From positions 1 to 14,283 of the forward strand of contig PJAB01001468.1 of NCBI GenBank assembly GCA_002887195.1: 14,283 nucleotides of DNA, given 5' to 3'. Under the pieces are notes generated by a model. The model ran no database searches and was not told the origin of the DNA. It worked only from the letters and a program-made list of their open reading frames with translations. This stretch comes from Chrysochromulina parva. Taxonomy: Eukaryota > Haptophyta > Prymnesiales > Chrysochromulinaceae. Below are positions 1 through 7,636 of this stretch, in pieces. The position numbers and the translations under genes were made by a program. Position 1 is the stretch's first letter. Each line of letters opens with the position of its first letter.

Positions 1-132
1 CCCAACCGTTTCACAAAATTGAGTGGTTTGTGATGTTCCCTTAAGTTGTGGTGCGATGCCGTCGCGTGTGCCCGTCGCGGCCTTGAACTTGACGAAACGG
101 AACTTGAGCTTGACATACGCCGGGTAACTACC
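1..132 (+). promoter_or_regulatory. Upstream/5' leader of the cyclase-like gene
   Basis: This stretch precedes the chosen ATG. It is less GC-rich at its left end (CAAAATTGAG, TTAAGTTGTG) and carries an imperfect repeat of GAACTTGA (around 90-112). The reading frame of exon 1 is open back to a stop at 31-33 but has no earlier ATG. It is most likely 5' UTR or promoter; an upstream exon lying outside the window cannot be excluded. Confidence 0.4.
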
Positions 133-3100
133 ATGGAGTCATCCCTTCCTGAATTGACAAACCTCACCTCAACAATTCGCTCGCCAGCAGAGCAGGGGAT
201 GCATATCGCGATGGCTGAGGCGGCTGTCCGAACCCTGCCGCGCCCGAGAGGTGATCAAGACCAGGCCAAGGAAGCGCTCGCTCCCTCGTCACCGTCCAAG
301 GCGACACGTGCAGTCGTTGCTCCCACATCACCGCCCAATGCCACACGTGCAGTCGTTGCTCCCAGTCGTGGCATCAACTTGCATTCGAGAGCGTGGAAGC
401 GCGGTGCGAAGATCAGCGGCAATGTGCTCGGCGCCATCAGCACGGCCACCAAGCTGTCCAAGGAGCGGCGCGTGCATCTGGCGATCGCCTCATACCTGCC
501 CACTGGGCTGATCTTGCAGCTGCACGATGGCGTGCACAATGAGGCGTACAACCCACGGCTCCCGCGCGAGCGTTTCGGCGTCTACCTCTGCTTGCGCCTC
601 ACTGGCATGCACTCATTGCCCGAGCTACCCTGGCCAGCCGACGCCAACGGCACCGCAGAGCGCGTGGCAAAGGTGGCCTCCACGATCGCGTCCGTGGTGG
701 CGCAGCGCGGTGGCGAGCTGCTGCGCCTGGCTGGCGACATGGCGCTCGCCGTCTGGTCGCTCGCGCCCGATGTCGAGGGCGACAGCACACTGGACGCGTC
801 CGATGCCCCGCAGCCACTGAGCGCGTCACAACCGTCAGCTGCGGCGATGAAGCAGGCGGTGAATGCGGCGAGTGCAGCGGCGCTCGAGACGCTCGAGCAG
901 CTCAATAACCTCGTCCTATGGCGGCCTGAGCCTCTGGGACACCCCAAGACTCCGGCTGCCGAGCCCGCGGCTGCCACGCCTGCCGCAGCCGCCACGCCTG
1001 CCGCAGCCGCCACGCCTGCCGATGCCGCCACGCCTGCCGCAGCCGCCACACCTGCCGCCGCCGCCACGCCTGCCGCAGCCTCGGAGGCCGCGTCCGAGGA
1101 CAAGCCCAAGAAATCGCTCTGGGCGCGCATGAGCGCGCACGGCACGGGCGGGGATGGGTATCGACCCAAGTCCCGAGAGAAGACTCCGAAGTTTGGGGCG
1201 CTACGGCCTAAGGCGGCAAACAAGGGGAGCGGGGGACTGAGCTTTCTTGATGCGGTTAAGGAGGCGCAGCGCGTGGAGGCGGAGGGCGGCCTCTCTTTCC
1301 GGCTCCATGTGAGCGGCTGCCTGCATCTCGCTAGGGCGCAGGCGATGCACGTGGGCGGTGCCAACGGCAGGTGGGAGTACGTCGTCTGCGGGGCCGAGCT
1401 CGCGGCAGCTCAGGAGGTCTTATCGAGGTGTGAACCGGGCGAGCTCCTCATCGGTGAGGGTCTGTGGGGCGAGTACGGCATGACAGCCCTCCAACCCGCG
1501 ATGGGGCTCGAGGAATGGAAACGACTGCCCGTCGAGAATGGCCTCGCGCCGTACGCGGCAGGCTCGGAGGCCCTGGGTGTCGCCGCGCAGGCCGAACGGG
1601 AGGAGTATATGAGACGCGTGCCGCTCAAGGCGCTCCGCTCGTACGTGCCCCCTGATGGCTCCTGATTGCCTCCCTGATGGCCTCTGATGGCCTCTGATGG
1701 CCTCTGATGGCCTCTGATGGCCTCTGATGGCCTCTGATGGCCTCTGATGGCCTCTGATGGCCTCTGATTGCCTCGCTCATCAGGTACGTGCCCGGACCGA
1801 TTTTGGGGCGGATCCTCGCCTAGCATGCGAGTGCTCACCATGGCGCGTGTTCCCTTTTCCCCACAGGTACGTGCCCGGACCGATTTGGGGGCGGATCCTC
1901 GCCAACGACGCCGACTGGATTGTGAAGCCTTCCGAGACGCGCATAGTCACTCTCCTCTTGGTGCGCCTCAAGCCCCCGATGGTAGCCTCTCGGATGAACC
2001 AAGTGGCCGCGTACACGGCGGCGACGGCTCTCTTCCAGCGCGCCCTGTACAAGTGCAGGGGGACCTTTAAGCATATGATTCAGTCGGAAGAGGGGTGCAC
2101 GGTCGTCGGTTGCCTCGGGCTGCCTCCCTTCGAGCACTCGGAAGTGGGCTGTGCGCTGGGCGCCATGCAGGCGGCCACGGAGGTGCGCTCCGAGCTGCGC
2201 CCTCTTGATGACTTGATTGCATCTGATGAGCCATGATTGCGCCCCTAATTAGGTGCGCTCCGAGCTGCGTCCTCTCGGGATCGAGTCCTTCGCGGTGGTG
2301 CTCACCGGCAAAGTCTGGATCGGCTCGGCGGGCAGCGAGACGCGCCGAGAGTACATGCTCATTGGCGAGCCGCTCCAACTCGCCTCACAGATGCTCGCGT
2401 TCTGCACGGCGGAGCATCCCGTTCTTGTCGACTGGCCGACCTCGCAAGCCAACCGGTCGCGCTTCGAGTTCATCGAACGCCCGATGCTCGTGCGCGTGCC
2501 TGGGCAGCTCAAGCAGCACGCGATGCTCGCGGTGCTGAAGCGTAAGCCTCTCGAGTCGCTGCAGCCGCCCAAGGTATACGGGTGGGCGGTCGCCTCATGG
2601 CTCCAAAAGCACGCGCCGGTAGGTCACATCGCGGTCGCGGCCCCTCAGGGAGGCGCCCTCTCCGAGGGCGCGCAGCTCCAGATGCGCGAGGCGTTCAAGG
2701 AGCTGGACCACGACGGCCGAGGCTCGATCTCGCTCGCGGAGATCCTCGAGGTGCTCCGAGATATCGACGTCGCCAACCCGGACGCGCCGCACTCGATTAC
2801 CGGTACGGTCGGCAAAACTCTACAGAGCCTAGACACGACCGGCGACGGCACGAGCAACTTCGGCGACGACGACGGGCGCATCACCTTCAAAGATTTCCTA
2901 GCGGCCGTCGCTGCCGCCTCGGCTCAGAGCGCCGACGCGCTCGAGGGCGGCGATAAGGGCGCGGGCGGCGGCGGCGGCGTCTCCGACCCAATCTTGAACT
3001 TGCCCCTACTGCTCACCGCCTACACGACGCGCCGTGGGCTGCAGCTGCAGCTCGGCGAAGGGTTCATGGCGAGGTACCGCACGCGACACCTAGGATTGGC

Positions 3101-6100
3101 AATGATGACCTCTGATTGCCACTGATGACCTCTGAGTAATCCTCTCATCAGGTGAGCTCCAAGGATTGGCACTGATGACCATTGATTGGCACTGATGACC
3201 TCATAATCGCCTCATCAAGTACCTGCCCACGCTCCTTAATTGCATCTGGATTGCATCTGGATTGCGTATGATTGCGTATGAATGCATCCCTCATCAGGTA
3301 TCCACGCGATGCCAAGGGCAACCTGGTGCCCGTGCGCCGTGTCTCGTTGCGTGCCTCGGATGGCGTTGAGCTTCGTGAAGACGGCACGGCGGCGCTGCTC
3401 GGTAGCGGTGGCGAGCTCGATGCTGACGGCGGCGAGGCTGTCGAGATTGACTTTGAGGCATACTGCGCGCTCGTGCGCAGGACGGAGCCGAATGCCGAGC
3501 TGCTGCACGACAAGATGCTGCGCGCACGTTTTCGGGCCATCGACCTGGACGGCTCTGGCACCATCAACCGGCGTGAGTACGTGCAATCGGTGGTCCTCGA
3601 ACGCCTCGCGGCTGCTGCCTCGCGCATCGTGACACTTTTCATGGCTTGGGACTCGGACAAGAACGGCTCCATCGACCTCGCCGAGTTCACACATGGCATC
3701 CGTGCGCTGGGCTTGTCGGCCGAGGCGGGGTTTCTGGACGAGGATGTGGAGGCGGTCTTCCACGCGCTCGACGCGGACGGCTCGGGCCATCTCGAATACG
3801 CCGAGATCGCGAGCTCGCTCGCGCAGACGAAGCGGAAGGTGGTCGCGCTACGTCGGCTGCGCAAGCGCCTGCAGGCGGCCGCCGCGCGTGCGCTTCCAGC
3901 GAGCGCCTCGGCCGACGGTAAGGCGGGCGCCGGCGCGGGGGCCATCTCGCCTGACAATGCGTTCAGGATGTTCGAGCTGGTGAACGAGGTGCAGGAGACT
4001 TATGATAAGTACCGAGAGCATCGAGCGCGCCTCGGGCCGGTCGCCCATCACAGCGCGCTATCGCCCCATCTCGTCAAGATGCTGTCGCCGCGCCGGAGCC
4101 TCGCGGCGAAGCGCGCGCGCTCCCCTCAAGCGACCCAGATGCCCAAGACTCCCATATATGGATCGCCCCCCGCCGAGGAGAAGCATCAGCATGCTCTCAA
4201 GGCGACGCGAGCGAGCGTGCCCAACTCGGCGCTCGACCAGCTCGAGAGTCCAAGGGGCGAGAGTGCATCGCCGCCCGCCACGGCGCGGAGTCGCCGCCCC
4301 CCCACGTCCGTCGACCCGTCCCAGCGCTTCCCCCCGTACTCGTTTGAGCGCTACGTTCCGGGGTTCAGCCCTGACGGGATCACCACCCTCAGCGCCCTCG
4401 TCTACTCCGACGGCATGGCCGCCCACCACAGCGCCCATGGCGCCCACCACAGCGCCCACCACGACGCCCACCTCAGCGCCCTCGTCTTCGACGGCATGGC
4501 CGAGCCTGCAACGGCGCCGCGCACCCCTCGCACCCCTCGCACCCCTCGCACCCCCCTACCCCCGTCTGCCCACAGTGGCCACGGCGGCCGAGACGGCGCT
4601 GCAGAGGAGAGCTTCCGCCCGAAGACGCCTGCCCGAGACGGCGCTGCCCAAGACGGCGCTGCCCGAGACGGCGCTGCAGAGGAGAGCTTCCGCCCAAAGA
4701 CGCCAGTCGTCTTTGTCGACGTGCCCAGTGACGTGCCGAGGGCGGGCGCCGTAGCGAGCGCCCATCACGGCGCTGCGTGCTTGCCCTCGCCCCCTCCCTC
4801 GTCTCGACTTATCGGCGGCTTCCCCTCCCCGCGGAGCATCGGTGGCTTCAAGCGCGAGCGGCGGGCCGACGTGCGAGCTGAGGCAAACATCCCCGAAGGC
4901 GCGGCGCCGCCCTCGAACGTGCCGCGTGACGTGCGCCCGCCGCCCTTCACACGTGACGACGCCGACACCGCCGCTGCAGCCTCCACCGCCACGACACGTG
5001 CCACGCCACGCGCCGTGGTGGGCGAGACGATGGACACACCATCGGCAGGCGGCTGGCCTGGAGGGCGCCGTGATGGGCACTCGGACACCGCCGGCTCACC
5101 CCCGGACACGGCGCGTGGCTTGCGGGGCGTGCGTGAGGGTCTGCACGTCCAGACCCCACGCTCATCGGCTCGCCCTCCGCCTAGCCTCGACCTGCCACGG
5201 ATCCCCACAGGGGCGATCGGGCGGTGTGAAGGGCGTGTGAACGACCTGCCACGGATCCCCACAGGGGCGAGCGCCACGGCGCCGCTCGGACGACCGACGC
5301 TCAGCACGGACTCGACCCGCAGTCTGAAACGCGGCGGCCTCGGCGCTCTGACTCTTCCGGCCGAGGGAGACGCGGGGGGGGGAGGTGCTTCCCCAGGCCG
5401 ACGCGCCAACGGCGGCGGCGGTGTGAACGCCAGCGGCGGCGGCGGCGTGAAGCCATCCGTCGATGATCGTTGGGGTGGCTCGCTCGCGGCAGAGGGGGAT
5501 GGGCCTGGCTCCGTGGCGCATCTGATGCGCATGGGTTCGCAGCGAGACCACCACGCTCACGTGCGCATGAACACGAAGGTGAGCGAGCACGAGCCGAAGG
5601 GCTGGTCCTCACCACGCACACGCGCCTCCGCGTGGCAGCGTCAGATGCGCATGGCGCTTCGCGATGAGATGCTCACCAAGCAGACGAGCCAGCTGGCTCT
5701 TGCGAGCGTGCAGGCTCGCCTCCGGGCCCTCAAATGCTTCCGTGACTCCGTCGGCAAGGATCCGCAACTACTGCAGACCTTCGAAGAGCACCTCCCCGAG
5801 CTCGCGCCGACGCCACGCCGCGCCACGCCTCGCTCGCCACGCCACGCCCTCTCGCCACCATCTCGCGGCAACACGCCTCACTCGCCGTTTCCGCCGATGC
5901 TCGTGGCACCGCCTTTTGAAGGCGGCGGCGGTGCGGCGGCGCTCGGCGACGCGTTAGGGCGCGAGATGGAGTTGGGCCCGTTTGGGCAGCTTGGCCTGGG
6001 GGTGGGCTCGCCCCCTCGTACTCCCCATGACGAGCGCGCCATGCGCAACTGGCAAGCTCCTCCGACGGATGAAGCTGCGCTTGCCGCGGATCTGCAGCAG

Positions 6101-6652
6101 GCATCGCGACAGTCGTCGCGACAGGCGTCGCCCGAGAGGGCCACACTCGACAGGATGCCCCTCTCTAGAGATTGGGTCGCTGAGCTGGCCACGGGGCTGG
6201 CGCGGGCGGAGGCGTCTATCGGCGAGCTGCAGGACCTGCTGACGTGGCATGGGCTGCCCGCGGACCAATTTGCGCTCGATGGCGAGGTGCGTCGGCAGCA
6301 GGATGAGGTCAAGGCTGCCGAAGAGGCCGTGGCCGCAAGGCACCGCGCGAGCCTGCAGCTGGTGGCCGCGTGCGAGCAGGGCGACATGCCCGGGGTCAAG
6401 TGGTTCCTTGAAAAGGGTGCCAGCGTCAAAGTCTGCAACGCGCGGGGCGCCACCGCGCTCGAGGCGGCGCGATCTCGGGGTAATCAGGCCATCATCGAGT
6501 ATTTGCTCGAACATGGCGACGTGGAGGAGGAGGAGCCCGAGGAGGAGGAGGTGCCGGAGGCGGCAGAGGCGGACCACAAGATCTCCGAAGGATCCTTTAC
6601 ACAACGTAAACCGACCCTCACGAGCCAGCGAAACTTTAAGTTGAACGCGTAA
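133..6652 (+). CDS. Soluble adenylyl cyclase-like (pseudo)cyclase with EF-hands and C-terminal ankyrin-like repeats
   Basis: Spliced gene: exons 133-1640, 1867-2182, 2253-3073 and 3298-6652 join in frame (6,000 nt, 1,999 residues). The start is chosen because ACCATGG surrounds the first ATG after an in-frame stop at 31-33. Residues about 125-215 and 385-450 resemble the two halves of the first catalytic domain of soluble adenylyl cyclase (ADCY10), split by an Ala/Pro-rich insertion. Residues about 525-700 resemble the second domain (IVTLLLVRL, REYMLIG). EF-hand loops begin at D760, D964, D1000 and D1040; a further loop near 800 is expanded. A long Pro/Ser/Thr/Ala-rich disordered part follows, then a helical stretch and about 60 residues of ankyrin-like repeat (1901-1960) ending in a Glu-rich tail. 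Known family role: Ca2+/bicarbonate-stimulated cAMP synthesis. Here most catalytic residues are replaced, so I infer a calcium-sensing scaffold or regulatory subunit, not an active cyclase. The mammalian C-terminal NTPase/TPR region is absent. Confidence 0.78.
304..364 (+). repeat. In-frame 22-nt duplication near the N-terminus
   Basis: The 22 bases starting ACACGTGCAGTCG occur at 304-325 and again at 343-364, 39 nt apart. The protein therefore repeats ATRAVVAP in a disordered N-terminal stretch ahead of the first cyclase domain. Confidence 0.85.
973..1080 (+). repeat. Coding 18-nt minisatellite (ATPAAA x6)
   Basis: Six consecutive 18-nt units encode Ala-Thr-Pro-Ala-Ala/Asp-Ala, residues about 281-316 of the cyclase-like protein. 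The array sits inside the first cyclase domain, between its two conserved halves, so it expands a loop and leaves the core intact. The repeat keeps frame, as expected for a tolerated disordered linker. Confidence 0.9.
1641..1866 (+). other. Intron 1 of the cyclase-like gene, composite of two units
   Basis: GT-AG intron of 226 nt with donor GTACGT at 1641 and acceptor CCCCACAG ending at 1866. Joining 1640 to 1867 keeps frame (LKALRS-YVPGPIWG). GTACGTGCCC occurs at 1641, 1784 and 1867. The intron thus divides into 1641-1783 (143 nt, ends CTCATCAG) and 1784-1866 (83 nt, ends CCACAG), each a complete GT...AG unit. The first 37 nt of the second unit (1784-1820) match the start of exon 2 (1867-1903) with one mismatch; read as coding, the unit hits TAG directly after this copy, so it must be removed. 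Confidence 0.85.
1653..1774 (+). repeat. 10-nt tandem repeat TGATGGCCTC in intron 1
   Basis: Nine perfect copies of TGATGGCCTC run from 1675 to 1764, flanked by variant copies (TGATTGCC, TGATGGCTCC). Read across the joins, every unit contains CTGAT, which fits the eukaryotic branch-point consensus yURAY, so the array offers about ten equivalent branch-point candidates upstream of the CTCATCAG acceptor. Confidence 0.9.
2183..2252 (+). other. Intron 2 of the cyclase-like gene (70 nt)
   Basis: GT-AG intron with donor GTGCGC at 2183 and acceptor TAATTAG ending at 2252, phase 0. Removing it joins QAATE to VRSELRPLGIESFAVV, restoring the second cyclase domain. The 25 nt at 2181-2205 (AGGTGCGCTCCGAGC...) recur at 2251-2275 with one mismatch. 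The 70-nt offset equals the intron length, so the intron equals its interior plus one copy of the repeat. Confidence 0.85.
3074..3297 (+). other. Intron 3 of the cyclase-like gene, probably three joined units
   Basis: GT-AG intron of 224 nt; joining AG at 3073 to G at 3298 gives Arg-Tyr-Pro-Arg in frame. The start (AGGTACCGCACGCGA) resembles the exon 4 start (AGGTATCCACGCGA). Acceptor-like CTCATCAG occurs at 3144-3151, followed at once by donor-like GTGAGC (3152). CTCATCAAG ends at 3219 and overlaps GTACCT, and the real acceptor CTCATCAG ends at 3297. The first two units share GGATTGGCA then TGATGACC, so they look like duplicates of about 78 and 68 nt; the third contains GATTGCATCTG-type repeats. 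Confidence 0.75.
4497..4704 (+). repeat. Coding repeats in the disordered region (TPR, DGAA and EESFRPKTP units)
   Basis: The stretch encodes four consecutive Arg-Thr-Pro units, then two copies of AEESFRPKTP separated by DGAA repeats (RDGAAQDGAARDGAAEE). The repeats are also visible at DNA level, as GAGACGGCGCTGC copies around 4600-4680. This indicates in-frame tandem duplication in a Pro/Thr-rich linker; the Ser/Thr-Pro motifs would suit proline-directed phosphorylation, which is inference. Confidence 0.8.
5188..5270 (+). repeat. In-frame 29-nt direct repeat encoding DLPRIPTGA
   Basis: Twenty-nine identical bases, beginning CGACCTGCCACGG and ending CACAGGGGCGA, occur at 5188-5216 and 5242-5270, 54 nt apart. 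The protein reads DLPRIPTGA twice. Each copy contains the acceptor-like string CCCCACAG, but no GT follows it, so I read this as a coding duplication and not an intron. Confidence 0.8.
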
Positions 6653-6661
6653 GGACAGATC

Positions 6662-6772
6662 ATGACAGGGACAGTCACGACAAAGGTAAAGGACTCAATC
6701 GGCCATAAGATTGAATCGATGCCCGAGGAGGAGGACGACGGGGACGACATCGTCGAGGAGGAAGAGGAATAA
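6662..6772 (+). CDS. Possible 36-residue acidic ORF just after the cyclase-like gene
   Basis: An ATG at 6662, nine bases after the TAA of the large gene, opens 36 codons ending at 6770-6772. The product begins MTGTVTTKVKDSIG and ends in a run of Glu/Asp. It resembles in composition the Glu-rich tail of the preceding protein. It may be a downstream ORF in the same mRNA, a leftover or alternative C-terminal exon, or chance. No homologue is recognised. Confidence 0.25.
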   Translation: MTGTVTTKVKDSIGHKIESMPEEEDDGDDIVEEEEE

Positions 6773-6858
6773 ACTTCAGCGTCCAGTCCAGCGAAAAGAG
6801 CCAAGTGCAGAGCACTTCGCAGAGCCAATCCCAGATAGACCACGCCAGAGGAGGTGGG

Positions 6859-6874
6859 CCGCGCCCCCGCGCGG
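6859..6874 (+). other. GC hairpin followed by T-rich sequence in the 3' flank
   Basis: CCGCGC (6859-6864) and GCGCGG (6869-6874) form a perfect 6-bp stem with a CCCC loop, followed by AGTTTTCTTT. It looks like a bacterial terminator, but in a eukaryotic 3' flank it can only be called a possible 3'-end structure. Confidence 0.35.
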
Positions 6875-7384
6875 AGTTTTCTTTATATAGACCTATTAAG
6901 CGTTAGCGGAAGTTTCCATTTGGACGTATGCGATTTCTGGACGCATAATTATTATGGTACAGTACAGTATAGTGTATATACTTCTAATTGACGACCAGAT
7001 GAATAGTACTGCACCCGCCCTGCACAGCGCGCAGTGCGTGTCAGTGCGGCGCCAGCGGCGTGTCCGGTCACGTGCACACAGTGCGATGTGCATGCCGATG
7101 CGTGACATCTCACAACACGTGGCAAAGGTGACGTGCACGCCGGACGCGCACGCCGGACGCGCACACCACACCGCAATAATGAAGCAAGCGTTCATGGGGG
7201 CACATGCTCACCCCTTGCTCGGCTATACGGCTTTACTCGGCTCGCGGCTGCCCGAAATAGAACGCCATTCCAGATAGTAGAAAGTGTACATTAGATGTGA
7301 CCATGCCCATTGTACCATGTATCATTACTGTGTAAATTTGCCACTCGCTCGAAAAGGCGAATCGATTGATCGAGACACGCTTAC

Positions 7385-7531
7385 CAAGAATCCGCGACCA
7401 GATGCCTCCGAAATTTCAGATGTCTTGAACGCATAACTCTCGGAAGTTAAGACCATGTTCATGTCATCCCAATCTTTCATTCCAATGGCACATTTGTCGA
7501 AGCTGTACAACGTTCCCCTTCTCAACCACAC
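7385..7531 (-). other. Candidate orphan exon of unknown gene
   Basis: On the minus strand an acceptor-like TTTCCCGCAG ends at 7532 and a strong donor GTAAGCG begins at 7384. The 147 nt between are open in one frame and encode 49 residues starting VWLRRGTLYSFDK and ending SGRGFL. The composition looks protein-like, but no partner exons or homologue are recognised. It could be part of an unannotated minus-strand gene, a spliced 3' UTR of the kinase gene, a decayed remnant, or chance. Confidence 0.25.
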
Positions 7532-7636
7532 CTGCGGGAAATAACATTGTATGAGTACGTATTACGTAAGTTCGTATAGAAGGCCATTTCCATAATTGTA
7601 CATCTATCCGAAGTAGACTGCCATTCCCATAGTCAA

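Larger units (their letters stand above)
6653..7636. other. Intergenic region between two convergent genes
   Basis: About 1 kb separates the ends of the cyclase-like gene and the kinase gene. AATAAA at 6768-6773 is a possible polyadenylation signal for the left gene. A GC hairpin follows at 6859-6874, then A/T-rich sequence around 6940-7010. From 7020 to 7170 there is a GC-rich patch with several CACGTG/ACGTGCAC words and a tandem CGCACGCCGGA repeat (about 7136-7163). The rest (7250-7636) is more A/T-rich and holds a possible minus-strand exon plus three degenerate copies of a TAGA-n-GCCATT word. Confidence 0.6.

Noticed and set aside
46..132. Cyclase-like gene starting at 46
   Set aside because: The codon at 46 is TTG; the first ATG (133) has the strong ACCATGG context, and an in-frame stop lies at 31-33.
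582..1364. 260-codon open frame on the minus strand
   Set aside because: It is antisense to the Ala/Pro-rich repeat of the cyclase-like exon, translates mostly to Ala/Gly/Ser low complexity, and shows no domain; GC-rich DNA keeps such frames open.
3100..3135. C/D box snoRNA in intron 3 (TGATGA and CTGA words)
   Set aside because: The words come from the 10-nt repeat, are too closely spaced, and lack the terminal stem and guide spacing of a snoRNA.
3148..3957. 269-codon open frame on the minus strand
   Set aside because: It is antisense to the EF-hand exon and intron 3, Ser/Arg-rich without recognisable motifs.
6859..6885. Rho-independent terminator
   Set aside because: The shape fits, but the genes have spliceosomal introns, so a bacterial terminator is not expected; kept only as a hairpin.
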